DNA of 64,000 bases from Psychroserpens ponticola (GTDB taxonomy: Bacteria > Bacteroidota > Bacteroidia > Flavobacteriales > Flavobacteriaceae): the NCBI RefSeq assembly GCF_023556315.2, contig NZ_CP116221.1, positions 2,243,001 to 2,307,000 of the forward strand, written 5' to 3'. The notes under the pieces are model-generated. The model was not told where the DNA came from and ran no database searches. It saw nothing but the letters and a program-made list of their open reading frames with translations. This document shows positions 27,283 to 36,202 of the stretch, in pieces. Numbering within the stretch: position 1 is the stretch's first letter; each line of letters opens with the position of its first letter. The translations under genes were made by a program, and so were the position numbers.

Positions 27283-28617
27283 TTATTTACAATATTCGTC
27301 AGCTATCTCAATTGCCTGAGAGATAATTTTCAACCCTTCATCTACTTCTTCTTTAGACACATTTAAAGGAGGTGCAATAAAAATCCAATTCCATCTTACA
27401 AATGTGAACATACCAAGTTCTCTAATTTTAGCAGCCATTCTATTAGTCGCTTCCATCTCATGAGGCTTTGCATTCCAAGGCGTTGTTGGTTCTTTTGTAT
27501 CTCTATTTTTTACTAGCTCAATACAACCCAATAACCCTGTGTTTCTAAAGTCACCAATTGACGGATGTTTTGCTTTTAGTTTTTCAACTTCAGTTTCAAT
27601 ATACAATCCCATTTCGGCTGCGCGATTAACTAAGTTTTCTTCTTCGATAATTTTAATATTTTCTAATGCTGCAGCACACAAGGTTGGATGTGCAGAATAT
27701 GTCAACCCAACAACCATTGGATTATCATTAAAATATTTAGCTATTTCATCTGTAACCACGACACCTCCAAGAGGCAAGTAACCAGAAGTCAAGCCTTTTG
27801 CCAAACACATAATATCTGGCGCTACTTCATGGTTATCAATTCCAAACATTTTTCCAGTACGACCAAAACCACTCATCACTTCATCATCAATCATCAGAAT
27901 TCCGTACTTATCACAAAGTTCTCTAACTCGTTTCAAATACATTGGAGGATATTTCAAACATCCTGAAGAACCAGATTCGCCTTCAAATAAAATAGCAGCG
28001 ACACTATCTGGGTTTTCAAACTTAACCACACGCTCTAAATGTGCCAAAGCACGCTCTCCACATTGCTCTATAGAATTAGAATTCCATGGACAACGATACG
28101 CATAAGGATTTTCGACATGAACTACATTCGGCATTGCCTGACTATCAACTGGGAATCGCCTAGGATCTCCACCAGCAGTCATAGCACCATAAGTTGCACC
28201 ATGATATGCTCTGTAATGTGAGATTATTTTATGTCGACCAGTGTACATTCTTGCAAGCTTGATTGCATTTTCTATCGCTTCAGCTCCACCAAGTGTAAAA
28301 AATGTTTTAGCAAGATTTCCAGGCGTTATTTCAGCTATTTTTTTTCCAAGTTTCCCTCGAACATCTGTAGCCATTCCTGGATACACATAACTCACTTCTT
28401 GCATTTGTTTTGCTACAGCTTCGGTAATTCTCTGATTTCCGTGGCCAATATTTACATTCATCAATTGTGATGAAAAATCTAAATATTTTTTTCCATCTCT
28501 ATCATAAACATAAGAGCCTTTAGCATGTGATGCATTTATAGGATTTAAACCACCTTGTTTTGCCCAAGAAAATAAAGTATAGTCTAAATTATCTTTTACA
28601 ATCTGTTGATTATTCAT
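27283..28617 (-). CDS. class III PLP-dependent aminotransferase, probable beta-alanine transaminase
   Basis: A 444-residue class III (omega) aminotransferase. The PLP lysine is in CLAKGLTSGYLPLGG (near 279), with the preceding Asp in MIDDEVMSGFGRTG; N-terminal parts are YLDFSSQLMNVNIGHG and FFTLGGAEAIENAIKLAR (given partly as GGAEAIENAIKLAR). These enzymes use beta-alanine, 4-aminobutyrate or taurine as amino donor. The operon supplies beta-alanine from uracil or 3-aminoisobutyrate from thymine, so the likely role is to make malonate semialdehyde. The exact acceptor (pyruvate or 2-oxoglutarate) cannot be seen. Confidence 0.93.
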   Translation of the reverse strand: MNNQQIVKDNLDYTLFSWAKQGGLNPINASHAKGSYVYDRDGKKYLDFSSQLMNVNIGHGNQRITEAVAKQMQEVSYVYPGMATDVRGKLGKKIAEITPGNLAKTFFTLGGAEAIENAIKLARMYTGRHKIISHYRAYHGATYGAMTAGGDPRRFPVDSQAMPNVVHVENPYAYRCPWNSNSIEQCGERALAHLERVVKFENPDSVAAILFEGESGSSGCLKYPPMYLKRVRELCDKYGILMIDDEVMSGFGRTGKMFGIDNHEVAPDIMCLAKGLTSGYLPLGGVVVTDEIAKYFNDNPMVVGLTYSAHPTLCAAALENIKIIEEENLVNRAAEMGLYIETEVEKLKAKHPSIGDFRNTGLLGCIELVKNRDTKEPTTPWNAKPHEMEATNRMAAKIRELGMFTFVRWNWIFIAPPLNVSKEEVDEGLKIISQAIEIADEYCK

Positions 28618-28672
28618 TAAATATAAATAGTTGATTAATAATTACTTAATTATGATTATGCAAACAAATAGA

Positions 28673-30142
28673 TTAGCTCATCCAATTTGTTTGAGCTTCA
28701 GGATTCCACTTCGTTGTGGTCTTTTTATTTTGTGTCCAAAACTCTATTGAACTACGTCCTGTAATATCGCCAACACCAAATTTTGATTCATTCCAACCAC
28801 CAAAAGAAAAAGGTTCTCGAGGTACAGGAACTCCAATATTAACACCAATCATTCCTGCGCTTGCACGCTCCATAACTTGTTTTGCTAAACCTCCACTTTG
28901 CGTAAAGACAGCAGCTGCATTTCCATAATTAGAACCGTTTTCAATCTCGATAGCTTCGTCTAAATCTTTAGCTCTTATAATTGAAATCACTGGACCGAAA
29001 ATTTCTTCTCTAGCCACAGACATATCTGTTGTCACATAATCTATAATTGTTGGTCCAACATAATAACCACCTTCTTTTCCTTTTACAGTTGTATTTCTAC
29101 CATCTAATAAGATTTTTGCACCATTTTTTTCAGCTTCATCTATATAACCTTCAATACGCTTTTTTGCTTCCGCAGTAATAACAGAACCCAAATTATCTCC
29201 AGGCACCATAGCTTTGGCATCTTCAACCATAAGATCAATAATATGCTGTACTTTATCTACTCCAACCATAACTGAAGCAGCCATACAACGTTGTCCTGCA
29301 CAGCCAGACATTGATGCTACAACATTAGAAGCTGTCATTTCCGGATTTGCATCAGGCAAGACTAGCAAATGGTTTTTCGCACCACCCAGAGCCACACAAC
29401 GTTTCAAATTAGACGTCGCTCTTTTATAAACAATTTTGGCAACTTTAGTAGAACCAACAAATGAAACCGCTTCAATTTTTGGATGATCGCAAATAGCTTC
29501 TACGACTTCTTTTCCTCCATTAACAATATTAAACACTCCATTGGGAAGCCCAGCTTCTTTAAGCAATTCAGCCATTCTAACTGTGCTTAAGGGTACAAGC
29601 TCAGAAGGTTTCATAACCATTGTATTCCCTAAAACTAATGCATTCGGTAACGTCCAATGCGGAACCATATTCGGAAAATTAAAAGGTGTAATAGATGCCA
29701 CAACACCAAGTGGTTTACGCTCAATTCTACATTCTACACCTTTACTAACCTCTTGCACTTCATTGACCACTATTTGTGGCATTGACACAGCAAATTCACA
29801 AAGCTCCATACTTTTTTCAACCTCAGCTTTTGCCTCGCCATAGGTTTTTCCATTTTCGAGTTGAACTAATTTTGTGAGCTCATCCATGTTTTGCTCTAAT
29901 AGATTACGATATCTAAAGAATATTTGAACGCGTTCTTTAAAGGTCATACCTGACCATTCTGGAAACGCTTTTTTTGCTGCTTGAACAGCATCATCAACAT
30001 CTTGAGTTGTAGATAATGGAATTGAAGAAATTTTACTGCCATCTAACGGACTTAAAACGTCCATTGCATTTTGATCATTTCTTTCGAATTTACCATCTAT
30101 ATAATTTTTTACTTCGGAAAGTGTATCACTTACATTCATCAT
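28673..30142 (-). CDS. mmsA: CoA-acylating (methyl)malonate-semialdehyde dehydrogenase
   Basis: A 489-residue aldehyde dehydrogenase of the MmsA/IolA family, which oxidises malonate semialdehyde to acetyl-CoA (or the methyl form to propionyl-CoA) with NAD+ and CoA and releases CO2. Seen: ITPFNFPNMVPHW, FVGSTKVAKIVYKRA, catalytic Cys in SGCAGQRCMAASVMVG (Cys near 287) and the family stretch PVPREPFSFGGWNESKFG near the C-terminus. It heads the pyrimidine operon, 55 nt upstream of the aminotransferase gene, and would complete the route from uracil to central metabolism. No promoter box was found upstream. Confidence 0.95.
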   Translation of the reverse strand: MMNVSDTLSEVKNYIDGKFERNDQNAMDVLSPLDGSKISSIPLSTTQDVDDAVQAAKKAFPEWSGMTFKERVQIFFRYRNLLEQNMDELTKLVQLENGKTYGEAKAEVEKSMELCEFAVSMPQIVVNEVQEVSKGVECRIERKPLGVVASITPFNFPNMVPHWTLPNALVLGNTMVMKPSELVPLSTVRMAELLKEAGLPNGVFNIVNGGKEVVEAICDHPKIEAVSFVGSTKVAKIVYKRATSNLKRCVALGGAKNHLLVLPDANPEMTASNVVASMSGCAGQRCMAASVMVGVDKVQHIIDLMVEDAKAMVPGDNLGSVITAEAKKRIEGYIDEAEKNGAKILLDGRNTTVKGKEGGYYVGPTIIDYVTTDMSVAREEIFGPVISIIRAKDLDEAIEIENGSNYGNAAAVFTQSGGLAKQVMERASAGMIGVNIGVPVPREPFSFGGWNESKFGVGDITGRSSIEFWTQNKKTTTKWNPEAQTNWMS

Positions 30143-30348
30143 CGGGTTTTCAGATTAATTTTATTAATATTTGAACAAAAAATAAGAATGTTATAGAAAT
30201 TTTGCAGTTTTATTAGCAATTTCCAATAGCATTCTATCCAAATATATGAAATTAATATTTATCTCAAACAAACTATGCAGAGTATTCATTTTATGACCTC
30301 GTTGTTTTTATTAATTATATAAATGATATTTTTACTAAAATTTTAAAG

Positions 30349-31722
30349 ATGAAAAAATTAGCCTGCTTATTAGTCTTAGCAACTTCTTTTGCTTTTTCTC
30401 AAACTTCTGCATATGAAATAGAAGTAGACAAGGATAAAAAAATCAGTAGTTTAATACATTTTACTGATAATAGCTTTGTTATATGCGCTTCAAAGCAATC
30501 CTTAGGCTACAAATCAAATGATCCAAAACTCATTAGAATAGATAGCACTTTAAATGAAATTTACACAAATAGTTTTACAGGATTCACAAATTTTTTCGAT
30601 TTTTCAATTGATGGCGCTATGTTGAACAATTACAGACATAATCCGAAAATGACTGCTAGCAAGGATGCTTATTCCTATATAAATAGTCAAGGAGAAATAT
30701 TAGAAATTGAAAAAGATTTACTTTCAGGAGGAGAAGAAATCAAAAACAATGGAGAACGTTTTCTAATTGATAACACACAATTTACAATTGGGACTAGAGA
30801 AGGAAAAGAGTTCTCAAAAGATGTTTACAATCAGGATGATTTTTATTTATATAAATTAAATCTTAAGACAGGAGTTGCTAAAATTCAAAAAATGAATTTC
30901 CAAGGCCCTTCAGACATGGCAAATGATGGTAAATTTTACTTTTCTCTCTTTAAGCTAACTCATGATAGTTTTACAATCAAACTAAAAAAATCTACGCGAG
31001 ACGTAAAAGAAAAACTCTATACCGAAATATTCTTATTAACATTTGATTTGAATGGTAAAAAAATTAAAGAAACAAAAATCGGAGCTCCACTAAAAAACGA
31101 CAAAAATACTGCGCTAAATAAAGTTTGGTATGACAAAATTGATAAAGCATTTTACAGCTATGGATTTTATCATGAGCACAAAAACGCTAACAGAAAGTGG
31201 GCTGTAACAAAATTTAAAGGCTACTACATTCAAAAATATGATATCACAGGAAAGTCTCTATGGGATATACAAGCGCCTTTTAGTTCAGATATTTTTGATG
31301 ACAATCAATCAAATATGGACTGTATTTTTACCTTGAATAAAGTAAACAAAACAAGGTTATTATTTTCATATGGAAATACTGATATTGACGTATTAAACAT
31401 GGTGCAAATTGATAAAAACACAGGAAAAACTATTGAAGAAAATGTTCTAGAATTCAAGTCTAGTTATAATAATCGTATCACAAATTACCCTGTAGACATT
31501 GAACATAGGATCATGAAAGACGTTTATGGCAAAAAGGTTTTTTTAGATGTAAATACGATTCAACTCCTAGCTATTCATGAAGAATTTAACACTTATATAA
31601 AACAGTTTAAAAATAGTAAAGATAAAATTCACTACAAGTCATTTATTCTTGAAGATGGATTTATTGTGTTTGAAGCAAGTAGTGATGCTAATGACTATAA
31701 ATTTTTAAAATTTAATTGGTAA
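30349..31722 (+). CDS. secreted protein of unknown function
   Basis: A 457-residue exported protein: signal peptide about 1-17 (ending SFAFSQ) and no TM segment afterwards. The body is rich in Lys, Asp and aromatic residues with repeated beta-strand patterns (FYLYKLNLKTG, FLLTFDLNGKKIKET, YYIQKYDITGKSLWD), reminiscent of a beta-propeller with blade repeats of about 50-60 residues. I cannot name a family. It is divergent from mmsA and ends 3 nt before the convergent adenine deaminase gene. A TATTTTTA box lies about 20 nt before the ATG, one base off the -7 consensus. Confidence 0.7.
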   Translation: MKKLACLLVLATSFAFSQTSAYEIEVDKDKKISSLIHFTDNSFVICASKQSLGYKSNDPKLIRIDSTLNEIYTNSFTGFTNFFDFSIDGAMLNNYRHNPKMTASKDAYSYINSQGEILEIEKDLLSGGEEIKNNGERFLIDNTQFTIGTREGKEFSKDVYNQDDFYLYKLNLKTGVAKIQKMNFQGPSDMANDGKFYFSLFKLTHDSFTIKLKKSTRDVKEKLYTEIFLLTFDLNGKKIKETKIGAPLKNDKNTALNKVWYDKIDKAFYSYGFYHEHKNANRKWAVTKFKGYYIQKYDITGKSLWDIQAPFSSDIFDDNQSNMDCIFTLNKVNKTRLLFSYGNTDIDVLNMVQIDKNTGKTIEENVLEFKSSYNNRITNYPVDIEHRIMKDVYGKKVFLDVNTIQLLAIHEEFNTYIKQFKNSKDKIHYKSFILEDGFIVFEASSDANDYKFLKFNW

Positions 31723-31725
31723 TTT

Positions 31726-33345
31726 TCAAACTTCTAAAGGTGTAAACTTAAAATCTGTTCCATTAAATAATCCTTTATCACTTAACTTTAATGATGGGAT
31801 TACCAATAATGCCATAAAAGACAAGGTCATATAAGGCGCATGAAGAGTACTTCCCAATTCTTTTGCCATGTTATCAAGCTCTGCATAATGCTTACCAATA
31901 GTTTCCCCATCTTGATCGCTCATAATACCAGCAACAGGAAGTGAAACAATGTTTTCTTCGGAAGCTGAAACTGCACAAATTCCGCCTTTGTTTTCAATAA
32001 TCAAATTAACAGCTTTACAAATCATGTCGTCAGATACACCAACTGCGATAATATTATGAGAATCATGACCAACTGAAGACGCAATAGCACCTTCTTTAAG
32101 TCCGAAATTTTTAATAAATGCCATTGCTGGTTCATCATTATTATACCGATTAACTACAGTCATTTTCAGAATATCGTTATTGGTATTTGAAACTAAATTT
32201 CCATCTTTAATTGTTGCATTTTCAATAAGTTCATTAGTTACCAACTGACCTTCAAGCGCTTCAATCACTCTAATTCGTTTTGCTTCTGAAGACACTCTGA
32301 AATCATTAACTTGTTTCTTATTGGTATTAAAGTTATTGAGAACTTCAAATGGAATGGACTTTAATTTAGAGATTCCATTTTCACTTAATAATACACCATT
32401 AATATAGGTTTGCAAAACCTTAAACTCTTTTAGATCTTCAACCACAATACAATCTGCATCATCACCTACTCCTAATAAACCAACATCAAGATCGTAGTGT
32501 TTTACAGGATTCACACAAGCCGCTTGTAACACTTTAAACACATCAATTCCTTTTGCAACTGCTCTAGCACAAAGTTTATTAATATGATCTATAATTAAAT
32601 CATCAGGATGCTTATCATCACTACAAAACATCATGTTTTCAAAATGTTCAGGCAATAAATCAATTAAGGCATCAAAATTCTTAGCTGCACTTCCTTCTCT
32701 GATAAGAACCTTCATCCCTTTTTGTAGTTTCTCTAAACCTTCAGTGTAAGTAAAACATTCATGATCTGTAGACATTCCAGCGTTTATATATTTAGTAATA
32801 TCATCACCAACGACTCCAGGAGCATGACCATCTATAGGCTTACTATAATGTTTTGCCCAAGCTATTTTTTTCAAAACCTCTTCATCATCAAATAAAACAC
32901 CAGGATAATTCATCATTTCGGCTAAATACTTTATCTCAGGATTTGCCATTAAGGTTTTAATATCGTTGGAATCTATGATTGCTCCTGCAGATTCAAAAGA
33001 CGTTGCTGGCACGCAAGAAGGCGCTCCGAAATTGAATTTAAAAGGTGTTTTCAATCCATTTCCTATCATAAACTCCACACCTTTCACACCAAGCACATTG
33101 GCTATTTCATGAGGATCAGAAACTGTAGCAACCGTTCCGTGATTTACGGCTATTCTAGCAAATTCACTTGGCACCAACATAGAACTTTCAATATGAATAT
33201 GTGCATCAACAAATCCTGGAAGGATATAATGGTTTACATTATGATCTTTTTCTACAACAGAAACTATTTTACCATTTTCAATAGTAATTTCACCTTTAAA
33301 AATTCGCTTGTTTTGTATATCTACTATTTGTCCTTGTAATTTCAC
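31726..33345 (-). CDS. ade: adenine deaminase
   Basis: Converts adenine to hypoxanthine and ammonia in purine salvage and nitrogen use. The 539 residues belong to the amidohydrolase superfamily (Ade type): metal motif [19 protein letters not shown] (HxH near 48-50), [16 protein letters not shown], the domain [10 protein letters not shown], and [11 protein letters not shown], with [15 protein letters not shown] in the C-terminal half. Length fits the family. It starts with GTG at 33345, as no ATG precedes the conserved N-terminus. It stands alone: a family B repeat lies upstream and tilS follows leftward transcription from its own start. Purine use here complements the nearby pyrimidine operon but is not co-transcribed. 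Confidence 0.96.
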   Translation of the reverse strand: MKLQGQIVDIQNKRIFKGEITIENGKIVSVVEKDHNVNHYILPGFVDAHIHIESSMLVPSEFARIAVNHGTVATVSDPHEIANVLGVKGVEFMIGNGLKTPFKFNFGAPSCVPATSFESAGAIIDSNDIKTLMANPEIKYLAEMMNYPGVLFDDEEVLKKIAWAKHYSKPIDGHAPGVVGDDITKYINAGMSTDHECFTYTEGLEKLQKGMKVLIREGSAAKNFDALIDLLPEHFENMMFCSDDKHPDDLIIDHINKLCARAVAKGIDVFKVLQAACVNPVKHYDLDVGLLGVGDDADCIVVEDLKEFKVLQTYINGVLLSENGISKLKSIPFEVLNNFNTNKKQVNDFRVSSEAKRIRVIEALEGQLVTNELIENATIKDGNLVSNTNNDILKMTVVNRYNNDEPAMAFIKNFGLKEGAIASSVGHDSHNIIAVGVSDDMICKAVNLIIENKGGICAVSASEENIVSLPVAGIMSDQDGETIGKHYAELDNMAKELGSTLHAPYMTLSFMALLVIPSLKLSDKGLFNGTDFKFTPLEV

Positions 33346-33364
33346 AATGAGTTTTATTTTTATA

Positions 33365-33390
33365 AATCCTGCATCAAATGCGGAATGACT
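33365..33390. repeat. dispersed short repeat, family B
   Basis: ATCCTGCATCAAATGCGGAATGACT lies between ade and tilS. Most of it matches the right-hand end of the 23147-23220 element (GCATCAAGTGCGGAATGACA). Confidence 0.6.
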
Positions 33391-33392
33391 GT

Positions 33393-34709
33393 TTATTTAA
33401 TTTCAATTTTTAATATATGATTTGTCTTTTCAGTGATTTTAAACCGACTATCTGTTCGCATTCCAATAACCCAAACAATTTTATCTTCCGAAGTGAGTAA
33501 CCACACTTTTTCTTTATCTGTTAAAGATAATTTCTCGTCTTTAAAATATTTACTGAGTTTCTTTTTACCATTCATTCCTTGCGGATGGAAAATATCACCA
33601 TTTTCCCATTGACGAATATGTAAAGGGAATTCCAACTTGTCATTATCAACAAATATTATAGTCTTTGAAGATTCAGAAATAGCATCAACTTCATCAAAAA
33701 ACAAAGTCCCAATAGGCAATTGACAAGTTTTATCATCAGTTTTAATATCAAAAGATTCTTTACTTTGCTCTGAATGACATAAATCTGTAAGAATTAAACG
33801 CGCTCTATTTTTTATCAATCGATGTGTTTTTGACAGCACTTGTTTTCCTGATTGTGCATCTAATAAATCAATCACATCGTTCCATTCGGTAAACCCATAA
33901 TCTTTAAATATTTCATAGAGATATGCTCTTGGGCTATTAAGCTTTTTAAATTCTGAAATTTTATAAGTGATTTGATATTCATCAACAGAAGCAATAGCAC
34001 GATTTAAAACCTCTTCAACACTTTCATCGACAATATCAATTGAATCATTTAAATTTTGAAGTGTCTTTTTAAAATTCTGAAGTAATTCTGGATTCGCTTC
34101 TTTAAGATGAGGAATGACTTGATGTCGTAATTTATTCCGAAGGTACTTATCTGAAGCATTACTACTATCCTCTCGCCATTTTAAATTAATTTTATTTGTA
34201 TAACGCTCTAATTCATCTCTAGAAAAAGGCAATAACGGTCTGACTATATTATCATTAATTTCAGGAATGCCTGTTAAACCATTGAGACCAGTTCCTCGAG
34301 TTAAATTGATTAGAAAGGTTTCTAGATTATCATCAGCATGATGTGCTGTTAAGATGTAATCGAAATTCAAACTTTCTGCCACATCAGAAAACCAAAGGTA
34401 TCGCAATTCTCTAGCAGCCATTTGAATTGAAATTTTCTCGGTTTCAGCATAAGACTCAGTGTTGAAAGCTTCTACAAAGGCTTCTAGATTTAAGGTTTTA
34501 GCAAATTCTAAAACAAAATTTTCATCCTGATCACTTTCATTTCCTCGTAAACTAAAATTACAATGTGCTAAGGTTATGTCGAACTTCAAAGTGTAACATA
34601 AATGCGTCAAAACAATACTATCCAAACCTCCAGAAATTGCAATAAGAAGCTTACTTTCTTTTAGAAAAGGAAGATTATTAGTGATATGATTTTGAAATTG
34701 CTCTAACAA
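33393..34709 (-). CDS. tilS: tRNA(Ile)-lysidine synthetase
   Basis: Puts lysine on C34 of the minor tRNA-Ile (anticodon CAU) so that it reads AUA; essential. The 438 residues have the PP-loop [11 protein letters not shown] (26-36), HCNFSLRG, the [19 protein letters not shown] block (about 123-141) and the C-terminal fold with [16 protein letters not shown]. The frame opens with TTG at 34709 with no better start. Residues about 311-320 ([10 protein letters not shown]) are encoded by a stretch (33753-33779) resembling the dispersed repeats of this window, in the linker before the C-terminal domain. Confidence 0.95.
   Translation of the reverse strand: MLEQFQNHITNNLPFLKESKLLIAISGGLDSIVLTHLCYTLKFDITLAHCNFSLRGNESDQDENFVLEFAKTLNLEAFVEAFNTESYAETEKISIQMAARELRYLWFSDVAESLNFDYILTAHHADDNLETFLINLTRGTGLNGLTGIPEINDNIVRPLLPFSRDELERYTNKINLKWREDSSNASDKYLRNKLRHQVIPHLKEANPELLQNFKKTLQNLNDSIDIVDESVEEVLNRAIASVDEYQITYKISEFKKLNSPRAYLYEIFKDYGFTEWNDVIDLLDAQSGKQVLSKTHRLIKNRARLILTDLCHSEQSKESFDIKTDDKTCQLPIGTLFFDEVDAISESSKTIIFVDNDKLEFPLHIRQWENGDIFHPQGMNGKKKLSKYFKDEKLSLTDKEKVWLLTSEDKIVWVIGMRTDSRFKITEKTNHILKIEIK
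33753..33779. repeat. possible in-frame repeat remnant inside tilS
   Basis: Read on the minus strand it begins TGTCATTCAGAGC and ends AAAGAATCT. It shares TGTCA, GAGC, AGT and AGA at the same spacing with the family A unit (TGTCAGGTCGAGCGCAGTCG). It sits between two TilS domains, where an in-frame insertion would be tolerated. Confidence 0.45.
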
Positions 34710-34785
34710 GTTACTAGATACAATAGATTAGGAATTAGTTTAAAAGCTTCTTTATTAATATCAAATTTAAAGCTTTTACTTCTGA

Positions 34786-34812
34786 ACTTTTTACTTTTTA
34801 CTTTTTACTTTT
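34786..34812. repeat. heptanucleotide repeat ACTTTTT across the pabB stop codon
   Basis: Three copies of ACTTTTT plus a partial one span the 3' end of pabB, so the last codons (KSKK) and the stop are encoded by repeat units. Seven is not a multiple of three, so gain or loss of a unit would change the C-terminus. Confidence 0.6.
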
Positions 34813-36116
34813 CCCAAACCCTCAAGAACTTCTCGCATCGCCTTCGCTTTCAGCAAACATTCTTCGTATTCTTTTAACGGATCACTCTTTGCTGTAATTG
34901 CTCCTCCAACAGAATATGACACATACTTTTCAGACTCGTTATAAAAAATGCTTCTAATCACGACATTGAAATCAAAATCACTATCTGGTGTAAAATAACC
35001 TACAGCTCCAGAATATAAGCCGCGTTTTGTTACTTCTAGTTCTTCAATAATTTTCATTGCTGAAATTTTAGGAGCACCTGTCATGCTTCCCATCGGAAAA
35101 GTCGTTTTCAAAACATCAACAGGATGCGTTGTGTCGTTTATTTCGGAAATAATTGTTGACATCATTTGATGCACTTGATCAAAAGAATACACCTTACAAA
35201 GCTCCTCTACTTTGACACTTCCTTTTGTAGCAGTTTTTGACAAATCGTTACGCACTAAATCTACAATCATAACATTTTCACTACGCTCTTTAATATCTTC
35301 AGAAAGTTCTTTTTTAAGTTGATTATCTTCTGCTGGATTTAGTGATCGTTTTGCCGTTCCCTTTATAGGTTGCGATGTGATTTTACGCCCTTCTTTCTTG
35401 ATATAACGTTCAGGTGAAGCTGATAACAAATACTTATCATATAACCTCAAAAAGGTGGCAAAAGGTGGTTTTGAAATCTGATTAAGATTGTTATAAATTT
35501 CTATTGGATTTATCGACGTGTTTTCAGCATAAAACTCTTGACAAAAATTAGCCTCATAAATATCACCTCTGTGAATATGACTCAGTACAGTATTAACTTT
35601 TTCGAAATATTCGTCTTTGTGCACTCTTAGCTTTATTTTGATATCACTTTGCTCTAAAACTTTTTCGTATGCAATAGAAGTGGCACTAGATTCAATTTGT
35701 TTCAAATCGTCTTCTAATTCATCAGAAACAAAATTTAAATAGTGAGTTTCTAAGGTATTACCTTTTAAAAAAAATAATTTTTTAGGCTGAAAAAAGCATA
35801 ATTCAGGAAACTGCAATCCGTCAAAATTTTTAGAAGATAATAATTCTACATCATTTTTTAAATCGTAAGACAAATACCCAAACAGCCAATCTTTTGTACT
35901 AGACTGATACACTTTAAGTTGCTCAAAAGCATCGTAATAATCTGTTTGAATACTCGTAAAAGCTTCAATAGCTAAAACCGCATCATAACTAGCATATTTT
36001 TGCGTGTAATTATTAGAATCTAACCAAACGACTTCATCAAATTTCTGACTCCAAAGTAGCAGTTGATTTTTAAAGGTTTCTGGATTAGAAATATGTACGG
36101 ATTTATGGCTTCTCAA
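34791..36116 (-). CDS. pabB: aminodeoxychorismate synthase component I (anthranilate synthase component I family)
   Basis: Makes 4-amino-4-deoxychorismate from chorismate for folate, using ammonia from a glutamine amidotransferase partner encoded elsewhere. The 441 residues carry the chorismate-binding domain: FCQEFYAENTSINP, SASPERYIKKEGRKITSQPIKGT (given partly as SPERYIKKEGRKITSQPIKG), ENVMIVDLVRNDLSKTA, TTFPMGSMTGAPKISAM and YSGAVGYFTPD. TrpE is also in this superfamily; the PIKGT motif fits PabB-like enzymes but the call PabB over TrpE rests on overall pattern. It starts with TTG at 36116, only 19 nt from a TATTTTTG box. Divergent from the DEAD-box gene. Confidence 0.85.
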   Translation of the reverse strand: MRSHKSVHISNPETFKNQLLLWSQKFDEVVWLDSNNYTQKYASYDAVLAIEAFTSIQTDYYDAFEQLKVYQSSTKDWLFGYLSYDLKNDVELLSSKNFDGLQFPELCFFQPKKLFFLKGNTLETHYLNFVSDELEDDLKQIESSATSIAYEKVLEQSDIKIKLRVHKDEYFEKVNTVLSHIHRGDIYEANFCQEFYAENTSINPIEIYNNLNQISKPPFATFLRLYDKYLLSASPERYIKKEGRKITSQPIKGTAKRSLNPAEDNQLKKELSEDIKERSENVMIVDLVRNDLSKTATKGSVKVEELCKVYSFDQVHQMMSTIISEINDTTHPVDVLKTTFPMGSMTGAPKISAMKIIEELEVTKRGLYSGAVGYFTPDSDFDFNVVIRSIFYNESEKYVSYSVGGAITAKSDPLKEYEECLLKAKAMREVLEGLGKVKSKK

Positions 36117-36134
36117 TGCAAAATGTATGAATCA

Positions 36135-36166
36135 CAAAAATACAGAATTAATGCGGTGTAGAACAA
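36135..36166 (-). promoter_or_regulatory. promoter of pabB (TTG-N21-TATTTTTG)
   Basis: Minus strand: TTG at 36166-36164 and TATTTTTG at 36142-36135, spacing 21 nt. It lies back to back with the promoter of the DEAD-box helicase gene. Confidence 0.6.
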
Positions 36167-36190
36167 GTCTGATATTCCAAAGTAAAAAAT

Positions 36191-36198
36191 TATCTTTG
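36191..36198 (+). promoter_or_regulatory. -7 box of the DEAD-box helicase gene (leaderless or very short leader)
   Basis: TATCTTTG is an exact -7 match and ends only 4 nt before the ATG at 36203, so transcription would start at or next to the start codon. No TTG is at the usual -33 distance. Confidence 0.6.
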
Positions 36199-36202
36199 CA
36201 CC

